In this document: piece after piece, positions 7,691-16,627 of the stretch
Layout: each line of letters begins with the position of its first letter
Numbering within the stretch: position 1 is the stretch's first letter
Assembly: GCF_016807185.1 (NCBI RefSeq)
Contig: NZ_JAEVYN010000001.1
Span: forward strand, 1,948,161-2,012,160
DNA: 64,000 bases
Origin: Leptolyngbya sp. Cla-17
GTDB taxonomy: Bacteria > Cyanobacteriota > Cyanobacteriia > Leptolyngbyales > Leptolyngbyaceae
Reading direction: 5' to 3'
Notes under the pieces: model-generated
Seen by the model: only the letters and a program-made list of their open reading frames with translations
Databases searched by the model: none
Told to the model about the DNA's origin: nothing
Made by a program: the position numbers and the translations under genes

Positions 7691-8833
7691 ATGAATGAAT
7701 CTAAAAATCTAAATGAGCCTGAAGAAAAAGATCTTCTTACTGCTCATAGAGATGCTGTAAAAAAAGTTATTTTGCATCAAGCGGAGTCAATGCTAGTTCG
7801 TAGAACAATTAAACTTGAGCCTCAGTTTGACGAGACTCTTGATCGCTATACGCTAGTTAAAACTGGCTGGGAAAAAGGACGACAAATTCGAGATTTAATA
7901 ATTTCGATAAGGCTCCGAGGAGAAGGGATACATATTGAGAGCGTAAGAAAAGGAATTGAAAAAGACTTAGTAAAGCTAGGAGTTTTGAGAGATTATATCT
8001 ATGTATCGAAAAATCCTAACCCATTCTTAAGTAGCTTTGACACGGTAGCACGTACATATATTGGCTCATTTAACTCTATCTATTCTGCCTTATCTTCAGA
8101 GATTGATCTTTCTAGTAAAACAGGAAGACGACAGTTATTTGGAATATTTTGCTTCTTTTTGCTGACGATCGGATTATTGCTAGTTATGACACCAAAAACA
8201 AACTTATTTTTGGTGTCATATGACTTTTCACTAGCCGGTATTATTACTTTGATTGGTGGGATTTTGGGGTTAATAGCTTGGGCTATTCTTGATAATATTC
8301 CTGATAGCTTAACGTCTATTGTACAGGCCAATTATCAAGACGCTGAGCAACGTGCAAGGGAAAATCCTGACAAAGTTAAGCCTGCTTGGGATATAGCAAA
8401 TTCAACACTCTCAGCCTATTTTAACCGTAACCTCAAACAAGTAGATTGGATTTTCAGGCTGAGTGTAGCTGTCATGCTACTTGGTCTTGGTTTAGTTGGA
8501 GTAGGCATAGCACTCGCTTACCAAAAACCTGAAAATATTACTGTGGCGATTGTTGGGGGGATAGCTGGTGTCATAACCCAATTCATTGGTGCAACTTTCC
8601 TATTTATATACAAGTCAACAATATCTCAAGCAAACAAGTATACAGAGACTTTGGAAAGAATTAATTCTGTAGGTATGGCTATGCAGATTTTAGATGGAAT
8701 TAGTGAGCAAGAACGCATAGATTCTTTAGAGAAACTAGTAAGTGCAAAGATTGAAATAGCTAAGCTTCTTCTAGCTAAGTCTCAAGACACCCAAGCAAAT
8801 AGTAAAACTGAAGACAAAGAAAAGCAAACTTAA
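7691..8833 (+). CDS. four-helix membrane protein with probable cyanobacterial TRADD-N-associated two-TM domain
   Basis: A 380-residue protein. Residues 1-145 are soluble and charged and I do not recognise them. Hydrophobic segments lie at about 148-167, 178-200, 252-277 and 282-307, followed by a ~70-residue helical, charged tail. The last pair of helices with its flanks (NRNLKQVDWIFRLSVAVMLL ... GVITQFIGATFLFIYK ... ANKYTETLERI) resembles the cyanobacterial TRADD-N-associated TM domain known from predicted conflict and cell-death systems; this is recognition by eye and needs a profile search. The gene is clearly more AT-rich than its neighbours and contains no GCGATCGC octamer, and an attC-like site follows at 8904, all consistent with recent acquisition. 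The only nearby ATG (7691) was used. Confidence 0.6.
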   Translation: MNESKNLNEPEEKDLLTAHRDAVKKVILHQAESMLVRRTIKLEPQFDETLDRYTLVKTGWEKGRQIRDLIISIRLRGEGIHIESVRKGIEKDLVKLGVLRDYIYVSKNPNPFLSSFDTVARTYIGSFNSIYSALSSEIDLSSKTGRRQLFGIFCFFLLTIGLLLVMTPKTNLFLVSYDFSLAGIITLIGGILGLIAWAILDNIPDSLTSIVQANYQDAEQRARENPDKVKPAWDIANSTLSAYFNRNLKQVDWIFRLSVAVMLLGLGLVGVGIALAYQKPENITVAIVGGIAGVITQFIGATFLFIYKSTISQANKYTETLERINSVGMAMQILDGISEQERIDSLEKLVSAKIEIAKLLLAKSQDTQANSKTEDKEKQT

Positions 8834-8903
8834 TTAAGTAGTATCTATTAAGCTTAAGGTTTTGATATAGTACATAGGATTAGGTTGACCTTCTGGGTTC
8901 GCA

Positions 8904-8990
8904 GGCTAACAACCGCGCTGCACCGGAACGACCCAAACTTTTGGCTATGCTGCAAAGGTTATCTGCATCCGGTGAGCGCAAACGTTATGT
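8904..8990 (+). other. attC-like imperfect hairpin (cassette-type recombination site)
   Basis: GGCTAAC at 8904-8910 opens a region that pairs with GTTATGT at 8984-8990: TAAC with GTTA, GCGCT (8915-8919) with AGCGC (8975-8979), an unpaired G, then CACCGGA with TCCGGTG (8968-8974). Outer TAAC/GTTA boxes, an unpaired stretch after them and one extra-helical base in the stem are the layout of integron attC sites. The box sequences deviate from the strict RYYYAAC/GTTRRRY consensus and no integrase is present in the window. It begins 71 bp after the membrane-protein stop, where an attC site would lie in a gene cassette. Confidence 0.5.
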
Positions 8991-9097
8991 TGCAAAAAAT
9001 CCAGGAAACTATCTGCTTTGACCTTGTTTAAAGAGCTTGCTTTATTGTATGAGCACTCTTGCATTTCTTACAGGTCATCACACTTGTTTTTGCCAAC

Positions 9098-12000
9098 CTA
9101 AACCGCGATCGCTTCGGGGATTGCTCCCTGCATTCGACCGAGCCAGGTGATCAGGTTTTCGAGTTGTTGGTCGGCGTTGAGGACGGCTAAACCGCGAACG
9201 GTGACTTTTCCGGGGGTGTAGACGAAGCGGGAATGGAGGTGATCGGGCAGATTGGCTTTGAGCAGGTTCCAGGCGGGTTCTTCCATGGGGGTTTCCATGA
9301 CGATGTGCTGGGTGCCTTCGGGTTTGATGCGTGAAAAGCCGAGTTTTTTGCCGATCTGCTTGAGTTCCACAACGCGGATGAGTTGCTGAGCGGCAACGGG
9401 AATGGAACCGTAGCGATCGCTCCAGTCAGCGGCAATTTGAGCGAGTTCTTGCCGAGAAGTGGCGGATGCAACGGCACGATAGGCGCTCATCTTTTGATCC
9501 AGATCGGGAATGTAATCGGCTGGGATAAATGCCGTCAGGTTGAGATCAATTTGGGTGTCATCTACCTTAGGAATTTCCTGACCGCGAATTTCCTGAATCG
9601 CTTCTTGCAGCATCTCGACGTACAAGTCAAAGCCGATCGCGTCCATTTGTCCCGATTGTTCTGCACCGAGCAAATTACCGACACCGCGAATTTCCATATC
9701 GCGCATGGCAAGCTGATAGCCAGAGCCAAGCTGGGCAAACTCTTGAATGGCGCGCAGTCGTTGACGGGCAGTGTCAGAGAGTTGGGAACCTTTGGGATAG
9801 AACAGCCAAGCGTGTGCTTGAATGCCCGCTCGACCCACCCGTCCTCGAAGCTGATACAACTGGGACAAGCCGAACCGTTGAGCATCTTCAATCAGGATGG
9901 TGTTGACGCGGGGAATGTCCAGCCCGGATTCAATGATGGTGGTGCAGAGGAGAATTTCGGCTTCGCCTTCACTGAAGGTGAGCATGGTAGATTCCAGTTC
10001 AGCTTCCGGCATTTGCCCATGGGCGATCGCCAGTCTGGCACCGGGCACCATTTCGTGGATTCGGGCTGAGATTTCCTCAATACCTTCGACGCGGGGCACC
10101 ACATAAAACACCTGTCCGCCGCGATCGAGTTCTTGCCGAATCGCCGATCGCATGACTTCCTCATCGTAGGGCGATAGGTGGGTTTTGATCGGACGACGGG
10201 AGGGCGGCGGCGTAGTAATCAGGCTCATCTCACGCACACCCGACATCGCCATATACAACGTGCGGGGAATCGGCGTGGCGCTGAGGGTCAACACATCCAC
10301 CTGGGTTCGCAGGGATTTGATCTTTTCCTTTTGATTCACGCCAAACCGCTGCTCTTCATCCACTACCAGCAAGCCCAAATCGCGAAACTCTACGCCCTTG
10401 CCTAAAAGCTGGTGCGTTCCGACCACAATATCCAGTTCACCCGTTTTCAAGCGCTGCAAAATTTCTTTGCGTTCCTGGGCTGAGCGAAAGCGGTTCAGCA
10501 AGCCAACCTGCACGGGATAGGGCGCAAATCTCTCTTTGAAAGTGTGGTAGTGCTGCTGGGTGAGAATGGTGGTAGGAGCCAACAGTGCCACTTGTTTGCC
10601 AGCGGTGACCGCTTTGAAAATAGCGCGAATCGCGACCTCGGTTTTGCCAAAACCTACATCGCCGCAGACTAACCGATCCATTGGGCGATCGCTCTGCATA
10701 TCCTGTTTCACATCCTGCACAGCTTTCAGTTGGTCAGGCGTAGGCTGATAGGGGAAGGAGTCCTCCATTTCCTGCTGCCAGGGCATATCTTCAGGAAAGG
10801 TGAAGCCGACTTGTTGAGCGCGATGAGCATAAAGCTGAAGCAGATCCACTGCCACTTTTTTGATGGCTTTACGGACTTTGCTGGTGGTGCGCTCCCAAGC
10901 TTTACCCGACATTTTGTTTAGTTCTGGAGCGCGATCGCCCGCTGCCCGAAAGCGCGACAGGGAATTCAACTGATCCGCCGCTACCCGCAGCAAGCCATCG
11001 GCATACTGAATCACCAGATATTCGCGAGTTTCATGGTTGATCACCAGGCTTTCCAGTTTGAGAAATTTGCCAACGCCATGACTGCGATGCACGACGTAAT
11101 CTCCCTGCTGGAGCTTATTTGGATCAACCTGCTTAGAAGCTGCCCTGCGCCGTTTGCGAACGTAGTTGGGCGTGGTTAGGGTGTGCTGCCCAAAAAATTC
11201 GCGGTCTGTCACCAGCACCAGCCGGAAGGTCGGCAAAATAAAGCCTTCCAATTCTGCCAAGCCGGAATACTTGACCGCCACCGGCACGTGTTGGGTTTTC
11301 AGCTTGTCGATCGCCAGATAATCTCGCGGGTTGGGCACAAACTGCGCCGGACAGTCATGTTCTTGCAGCAATGCCACCGATCGCGACGGTTGCGCCGATA
11401 TCAGCCACACCGAAAAACCGCGATCGCGTTCATCCCGCAGCGTTTCTGCCAGTCGTGCAAACTGGTTGGGAATAGCAGGAACGGGACGACTAGCGAGGTT
11501 GATGGGTGTTAGGTGTCGGGTGTTGGGTGTCAAATGCTGAAGGATGATTTCTTCGGCAAGTTCAGAGAGGTAGAGGCGATCGAACTGTTCCACTTCAGCG
11601 AGAGATTCAGCGAAGGTGCGGTGAATCTTAGGAAGTTCGGGGTGCGCGGCTTGGGGTGAATGTGCCTCTATCTCGCCTACTTCCCGACCTCCAAACTCCG
11701 TATTCCGTACTCCCTCCTGCCAATTTTCCTCAACATGCTCAAACCAGCGATCGCTGTGCGCCTCGCACTGATCAGGTTCATCTAAAGCAATCACAATATT
11801 GTCAGGCAAATAGTCCAGCAGAGAGGCGGGATGCTCAAAGGCGTAGCCCATAAAGCGGCGAGAACCTTCCAACAACTGACCTTCTTCAAAGGCTTCCCGG
11901 TCTTGATCGGATAAATGAGTTTTGACTCGTTCAGTGTTTTCGGGTGAAAGATTAGCCTGGATGATAGGAGCAAATTTGGTTGGTGTAATCACAATATGAT

Positions 12001-12754
12001 TAACGCGATCAAGGGCAGCGCCTTCAGCACCAATACTCGATCGCTGCGTCGCCGGGTCGAACTCGCGTAGTTGATCCAATTCATCGCCAAACAATTCCAG
12101 TCGCACAGGTAGCTCCGATGCCACCGGAAACACATCTACAATGTCTCCCCGACGGCTCCATTGCCCTTCCGTTTCCACCAAATTTACCCGCTCATAGCCC
12201 AACCGCGCCAACTCATCCGCCAATTTTCCGAGATTTAACTCTGTCCCTTTTTGCAGCGTCAGGCAAAAGGATTGGAAAACATCCACGGGGGGTAAATGAG
12301 GCTGGAGGGCGCGTTCGGTTGCAACGATCGCGTAAAGGGGGGATGGGAGCGGGGAATCAATGGGAGAGTGAGCTTTCTTCATTCCCTTCGCTGCTAAATC
12401 AGCAAGCACTTGCATTTGTCCCCAAACAATTTCTGCCTCTGGATCAAACGGCTCATAGGGAGAAGATTCAGACGTGGGATAGAAATTGACGGTTTGCCAC
12501 CCCATCGCCTCTAACTGCGCTGTCCATCGTCCCGCTTCTTCTAGGGTGGCGGTAACAACAAACAAAGGGCGAGAGTCTGCTTGCGCGAGGGCAGAACTAA
12601 CCAATCCCTTGGGTAGCCGCGATGCTCCGGTCAGCTTCAAGCACTGCTGTTGCTTGAGTTTGCTGAGCAGTTCAGAGGTGAGGGGCGATCGCCCAAGAGC
12701 ACGAGTAATAGAAGACAGCGCCATAAACTCTGTAGAACCAGACAAGAGAGACAA
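9098..12754 (-). CDS. mfd: transcription-repair coupling factor Mfd
   Basis: A 1218-residue ATP-dependent translocase that removes RNA polymerase stalled at lesions and recruits UvrA. Order: UvrB-like N-terminal region (1-~330), RNA polymerase-interacting CarD-like domain near 545-620 (QQGDYVVHRSHGVGKF), helicase domain with Walker A GDVGFGKTE near 697, Walker B DEEQRFG near 798, motif VI region GRVGRAG, and a TRCF C-terminal domain. It is 40-60 residues longer than usual; the excess lies in low-complexity segments near residues 123-140, 346-372 and 407-416, where heptamer repeats interrupt the N-terminal half in frame. The divergent DUF4139 gene shares its upstream region. Confidence 0.97.
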   Translation of the reverse strand: MSLLSGSTEFMALSSITRALGRSPLTSELLSKLKQQQCLKLTGASRLPKGLVSSALAQADSRPLFVVTATLEEAGRWTAQLEAMGWQTVNFYPTSESSPYEPFDPEAEIVWGQMQVLADLAAKGMKKAHSPIDSPLPSPLYAIVATERALQPHLPPVDVFQSFCLTLQKGTELNLGKLADELARLGYERVNLVETEGQWSRRGDIVDVFPVASELPVRLELFGDELDQLREFDPATQRSSIGAEGAALDRVNHIVITPTKFAPIIQANLSPENTERVKTHLSDQDREAFEEGQLLEGSRRFMGYAFEHPASLLDYLPDNIVIALDEPDQCEAHSDRWFEHVEENWQEGVRNTEFGGREVGEIEAHSPQAAHPELPKIHRTFAESLAEVEQFDRLYLSELAEEIILQHLTPNTRHLTPINLASRPVPAIPNQFARLAETLRDERDRGFSVWLISAQPSRSVALLQEHDCPAQFVPNPRDYLAIDKLKTQHVPVAVKYSGLAELEGFILPTFRLVLVTDREFFGQHTLTTPNYVRKRRRAASKQVDPNKLQQGDYVVHRSHGVGKFLKLESLVINHETREYLVIQYADGLLRVAADQLNSLSRFRAAGDRAPELNKMSGKAWERTTSKVRKAIKKVAVDLLQLYAHRAQQVGFTFPEDMPWQQEMEDSFPYQPTPDQLKAVQDVKQDMQSDRPMDRLVCGDVGFGKTEVAIRAIFKAVTAGKQVALLAPTTILTQQHYHTFKERFAPYPVQVGLLNRFRSAQERKEILQRLKTGELDIVVGTHQLLGKGVEFRDLGLLVVDEEQRFGVNQKEKIKSLRTQVDVLTLSATPIPRTLYMAMSGVREMSLITTPPPSRRPIKTHLSPYDEEVMRSAIRQELDRGGQVFYVVPRVEGIEEISARIHEMVPGARLAIAHGQMPEAELESTMLTFSEGEAEILLCTTIIESGLDIPRVNTILIEDAQRFGLSQLYQLRGRVGRAGIQAHAWLFYPKGSQLSDTARQRLRAIQEFAQLGSGYQLAMRDMEIRGVGNLLGAEQSGQMDAIGFDLYVEMLQEAIQEIRGQEIPKVDDTQIDLNLTAFIPADYIPDLDQKMSAYRAVASATSRQELAQIAADWSDRYGSIPVAAQQLIRVVELKQIGKKLGFSRIKPEGTQHIVMETPMEEPAWNLLKANLPDHLHSRFVYTPGKVTVRGLAVLNADQQLENLITWLGRMQGAIPEAIAV
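11504..11531. repeat. heptamer repeats (STRR-like) inside mfd
   Basis: Four consecutive heptamers GGGTGTT, AGGTGTC, GGGTGTT, GGGTGTC. On the coding strand they give the odd peptide TPNTRHLTP in Mfd near residue 410. Similar heptamers occur between genes elsewhere in this window (21740, 24115). Confidence 0.75.
11696..11716. repeat. second heptamer repeat inside mfd
   Basis: Heptamers CTCCGTA, TTCCGTA and CTCCCTC in a row, translated on the minus strand into part of the GVRNTEFGGREVGE stretch of Mfd near residue 346. The same CTCCG-type units occur in the intergenic repeat at 24141. Confidence 0.65.
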
Positions 12755-12846
12755 TCATTGTATCTTCACATTCTAGAGGTCTGCTGGTAGAGCCAGCGAT
12801 TTCTCTGGAGTGCTAGGGTAGCATTGACTTGTGGGAGGGCACAGAA

Positions 12847-14502
12847 ATGGACAGCATCCAGTCGCCATCAGTGAATCAAACTGTTGATACTTATATAACA
12901 ATCGTCACGGTTTATACCGATCAGGCATTAGTCACGCGGCGAGGCACCGTCTCGCTAACCGGACAGGAGCGATCGCTGACTCTCACCAACCTGCCGATTA
13001 CATTAAAGCCAGATTCGGTGCGGGTGAAAGGAAGCGGAACCGTTGCAGTGCGATTATTGGGGGTGCAAACAGAAAAAAATTATGCCACAGAGCCGCTCGA
13101 CGATCGCGTGGCGCAGTTGACCGAACAGATCCAGCAGTTAGAAGACCAGCGACGAACCTTGCAAGATGGGCTGGCAGCGCTGGAGTTGCGCCGCAAATTC
13201 ATTCAAAGTTTGAGCGAAAGATCGGTCGATCGCTTCTCTCGTGGTTTAGCAGAGCAGCGGGTTAACTTAACTCAAACCGCAGAGCTGCTGGAGTTTGTGG
13301 GACAGCAGCATAATGACTTGGCAGGGGCGATCGCGCAGCAAAATCAAGCACTTCGAGAACTCGATCAGCGGTTGAGAGCGTTACAACAGCAGCTTCAACA
13401 GATCAAAACGCCTCGCCCCAAAGAAAGCTACAGCGTTGTTGTCAGCGTTCTGCCCACTGGGGCAGGCGAGTTTTGCTTGGAGGTTTCTTACACCGTTGAT
13501 CGCGCCAGTTGGCAACCCCTTTACGATCTGCGCGTAGACACCCAAACAAAGCTGCTGCAACTGGATTACCTGGCTGAGGTCACTCAAAACACAGGCGAAG
13601 ACTGGGCAGACGTTGCCCTGATTCTGTCTACTGCCAAACCGGGGTTAGGCACCCTGCCTCCCAAACTAGCTCCCTGGTATGTGGATGCTTCCTTGCCACC
13701 TATGCCTGCCGCTGCACCTAGGATGCAACGAACCCGATCGGTTGCAGAATCTGATGATATGGATGTACTGCTTGGTGGTGTTGGTAGTGCCTCTGCTTTC
13801 TCCGACTTCTTTGAAGCTGCTACTAGTGGTGTCACTCAGGAATATGCAGCAGAAACCGTTGCCGCTACAGCTATCAGCAATGGCGGCATCGTCACCTTTC
13901 AGGTTGATGGAAATAATAATATCCCTGGCGATCGCTCCCCTCACAAAATCACCATTTTCAGCGATCAGTATCCTTGCCAAGTGGAATACGTTGCCATTCC
14001 TAAACTAGTCAGCTTTGCATACCTGCAAGCAATAGTCACCAATCCTGAAAATGGTGCCACCCTACTGCCTGGTCAGGCAAACATCTTTCGGGATGATATG
14101 TTCGTTGGCACCACCTCACTCGACAACGTAGCACCCGGTCAGGAGTTTAAGCTGAACCTCGGCATTGACGAAGGGTTGAAGCTAGAGCGAGATTTAGTAG
14201 AACGCAAAGTAGATAAACGTCTTATGCAAGATAAACGCCTGATCACTTACGCTTATCGAGTGGTGGTGACCAATTTGCGTGAACAAGAAGCCACTCTGCG
14301 ACTCACTGAGCAACTGCCTGTTAGCCGCAACGAGCGCATCAAAGTTCGCTTAACGCGCAGTAGCCCCCCAATTGAACTGGGTGAACTAGGGAAACTGGAA
14401 TGGGTACTGCCGCTGAAGCCAAAAGCCCTACAGGAAGTCACTTACCAGTTCACCGTAGAACATCCGCGCGAGATCACAGAAGTAGTTGGGTTGAAGGTAT
14501 AA
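12847..14502 (+). CDS. DUF4139 domain (mucoidy inhibitor MuiA-like) protein
   Basis: A 551-residue protein with an N-terminal DUF4140 region (TVYTDQALVTRRGTVSL, about residues 15-110), a coiled coil (about 85-195, rich in Q and L) and the DUF4139 beta-rich region (about 205-551, beginning YTVDRASWQPLYDLRVD). The family includes MuiA of Azotobacter; its biochemical role is unknown. No signal peptide is apparent. I start at the ATG 12847 because GGGAGGG (12832-12838) lies 8 bases upstream; a TTG at 12829 would place the ribosome-binding site inside the gene. It is followed 5 bp later by the DUF2805 gene, suggesting co-transcription. Confidence 0.8.
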   Translation: MDSIQSPSVNQTVDTYITIVTVYTDQALVTRRGTVSLTGQERSLTLTNLPITLKPDSVRVKGSGTVAVRLLGVQTEKNYATEPLDDRVAQLTEQIQQLEDQRRTLQDGLAALELRRKFIQSLSERSVDRFSRGLAEQRVNLTQTAELLEFVGQQHNDLAGAIAQQNQALRELDQRLRALQQQLQQIKTPRPKESYSVVVSVLPTGAGEFCLEVSYTVDRASWQPLYDLRVDTQTKLLQLDYLAEVTQNTGEDWADVALILSTAKPGLGTLPPKLAPWYVDASLPPMPAAAPRMQRTRSVAESDDMDVLLGGVGSASAFSDFFEAATSGVTQEYAAETVAATAISNGGIVTFQVDGNNNIPGDRSPHKITIFSDQYPCQVEYVAIPKLVSFAYLQAIVTNPENGATLLPGQANIFRDDMFVGTTSLDNVAPGQEFKLNLGIDEGLKLERDLVERKVDKRLMQDKRLITYAYRVVVTNLREQEATLRLTEQLPVSRNERIKVRLTRSSPPIELGELGKLEWVLPLKPKALQEVTYQFTVEHPREITEVVGLKV

Positions 14503-14507
14503 ACGCT

Positions 14508-14762
14508 ATGGAATTACCAGAACTGGATTCTGAGACGATTGATCGCGTGCTGGAAATGGCGTGGGAAGACCGCACAACTTTTGAGGCGATCGCACTTCAG
14601 TTTGGTTTACAGGAGAAGCAGGTGATCGCCCTCATGCGGCGTGAAATGAAACCTTCCAGCTTCAAAATGTGGCGCAGACGAGTGACGGGTCGTAAAACGA
14701 AACATCTAAAGGAGCGAGATTTTCTAGCAGGTCGGTTTAAATCGGCAAATCAGAATACCTAA
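14508..14762 (+). CDS. TIGR03643/DUF2805 family small protein
   Basis: An 84-residue basic protein. The pattern IDRVLEMAWEDRTTFEAIALQFGL, VIALMRREMKPSSFKMWRRRV, GRKTKHLKERD is the whole of the DUF2805 family, a helix-turn-helix-like small protein of unknown function found in cyanobacteria and other bacteria. I use the ATG at 14508; the frame is open upstream only within the preceding DUF4139 gene. An IS element begins 120 bp after its stop. Confidence 0.85.
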   Translation: MELPELDSETIDRVLEMAWEDRTTFEAIALQFGLQEKQVIALMRREMKPSSFKMWRRRVTGRKTKHLKERDFLAGRFKSANQNT

Positions 14763-14882
14763 CGAGGCACGGGCGTTTGCACAGCTTCTCCGTGAGAGTT
14801 AGGGCGATTGAAGAACTCAAACTTCTTCCGTCATCCTCAGCAAACCAGCACTTTACTATAGTTTCGCAAAATGAACGTTCGT

Positions 14883-16042
14883 TATACCAAATTAAATTGG
14901 AGTAGTTACAGATCAGATAAACTGAGGAATGTAGAGGTGAGAGTCTAATCATGGCTGGTGTCAGCGCAATCGTAATTAAAGAAAGTCTCGAGGAGTTAGG
15001 CACCCGCTTGCGAACGGTTGAACAGCCGATAGTTAAAGAACGATTGCAAGTGTTGTACTGGCTCAAACGAGCGCAAGCACCGAGCATCAGCCAGATCGCG
15101 GTTGCAATTGGCAGGCATCGAGGCACGGTGCAAAAGTGGTTAGCGCTGTATCGAGCACAAGGATTAGAGGCATTGCTGGTGGTCAAGCCAACGCCAGGAG
15201 GAGGCAACCGGATGATTCCAATGTGGGCAGAAGTTGCCTTAGCAAAGCGATTGCAGGAACCGGACAATGGGTTTGACAGCTATGGGGAGGTGCAGCAGTG
15301 GCTCTTGGAGAGTTTAGGAATAGAAGCCCAGTATCATGCGGTCTACCAGATGACCCGTTATCGGCTCAAAGCCAAGCTAAAAGTGGCTCGTCCCCAACAA
15401 CCTCAAGCAGAACCGAGCACAACGAGAGGCATTTAAGCAAACCTTGCAGACGACCTCGATTTGTTGAGCCAATACGCTCGGCAAGTGCGCCAGGATAAAC
15501 GACCTATTCGCTATTTTGCTGGGGATGAGAGCCGCTTTGGGCTGCATACCATTATCGGGCGTTTGATTACAGCCTTTGGAGTGAAACCCATTGGCTCATG
15601 GCAACGGGTGTTCAAAGCATTCTGGCTCTATGGCGCTGTGGAACCTGCCACCGGAGAATCCTTTTTCTGGCAGTTCTCCCATGTCGATACCGAGTGCTAC
15701 CAATGCTTCTTGGATGAGTTCTCCAAGGCTTACCCCGATAGTCTCAATATCCTGCAAGTGGATAACGGACGGTTCCACAAAGGCAAAGCGTTGATTGTGC
15801 CACAGAACATTATCCTGGTGTTCCAACCGCCTTACTGTCCGGAGTTAAATCCAATTGAGAGGCTATGGGAATATCTCAAGGCGGATCTCAAGTGGGTTTC
15901 GTTCAAAACGCTTGACCAACTGCAATCCAGAGTAGATCAACTCTTATCCCAGTTAACCCCTCAAGTGATTGCTTCTCTCACGGGCTACCCCTTTATCCTC
16001 AATGCACTATCTGTCATTGAAACCATTTAAATTGGTATTATA
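14883..16042 (+). mobile_element. IS630-family insertion sequence
   Basis: About 1.16 kb with terminal inverted repeats: left TATACCAAATTAAATTGG (14883-14900), right CCATTTAAATTGGTATTATA (16023-16042). The ends and the TA-rich borders fit the IS630/Tc1-mariner group, which duplicates TA; the exact border bases are uncertain by a few positions. It holds a single interrupted transposase frame and lies between the DUF2805 gene and rpsU. AAATGAACGTTCGTTATA just outside the left end resembles AAATGACGTTCGTTTAA at 16142, before rpsU. Confidence 0.85.
14951..16030 (+). pseudogene. IS630-type transposase interrupted by an in-frame stop
   Basis: Both halves are in the same reading frame: 14951-15436 carries the helix-turn-helix region (ISQIAVAIGRHRGTVQKWLALY) and the frame after the TAA at 15434-15436 carries the DDE catalytic domain (ADDLDLLSQY ... 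DESRFG ... LQVDNGRFHKG ... PYCPELNPIERLWEYLKADLKW, with D, D and E present). Between about 15410 and 15440 the expected peptide REAFKQ is found in another frame, so two small compensating indels, not a simple nonsense change, probably made the stop. An intact enzyme would have about 359 residues. A programmed frameshift is the alternative. Confidence 0.8.
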
Positions 16043-16176
16043 AACGGGGCGATCTCGATTGAGTAAACGCCCGATTGACAGAGCTTGGGAGATGCTGCAA
16101 AATTGCCAAACATCTATTTTATTGAGATGATAAATTAGTTGAAATGACGTTCGTTTAATTGGAGAGTTTGTCGCGA

Positions 16177-16356
16177 ATGACCCAAGTAGTTCTTGGCGAG
16201 AATGAAGGAATTGATTCTGCCCTGCGGAGATTTAAGCGCCAGGTTTCTAAGGCAGGAATTTTGGCAGATTTGAGATCCCATCGGCATTTTGAAACCCCCA
16301 TTGAAAAGCAAAAGCGCAAAGCAATCATGGCTCGACGTAAAAGACGTTATAACTAG
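16177..16356 (+). CDS. rpsU: 30S ribosomal protein S21
   Basis: A 59-residue basic protein, MTQVVLGENEGIDSALRRFK at the start and ending MARRKRRYN, the complete S21 family length and pattern. The ATG at 16177 is used because S21 proteins start at this point; GGAG at 16161-16164 is the probable ribosome-binding site. The IS630 element lies 134 bp upstream and may have displaced or replaced the original promoter. Confidence 0.95.
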   Translation: MTQVVLGENEGIDSALRRFKRQVSKAGILADLRSHRHFETPIEKQKRKAIMARRKRRYN

Positions 16357-16627
16357 TCACTGATTCGCATTGCAGCACCCACAAAAAATATTTGTTTGAG
16401 ACAGTTGCCACTAGATTGACAAAAAGCTTGTCACAGTCGGTAGCTGTCTTTAGTTATGTTAATTTTTATTTAGTCTCTAGATTGTTTAGAGGTAGAGGGG
16501 AACTCCTATGTGAATCGGTGCGTCACCAGAACTAATACGCAGCGTTTATTTTCAGCACATTAATTTCCATTATTTCCAGGCAAATTGATGCAGTTGCTAA
16601 ACATTTACCCCTTACCGAGTTCAACCG

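Noticed and set aside
9383..10069. A 228-residue plus-strand frame opposite mfd
   Set aside because: It is antisense to conserved helicase codons of Mfd, has no ribosome-binding site or recognisable family, and is expected from codon bias.
14737..15267. A 176-residue minus-strand frame under the IS element
   Set aside because: It runs antisense to the transposase helix-turn-helix part, whose amino acids are clearly conserved; low-complexity composition.
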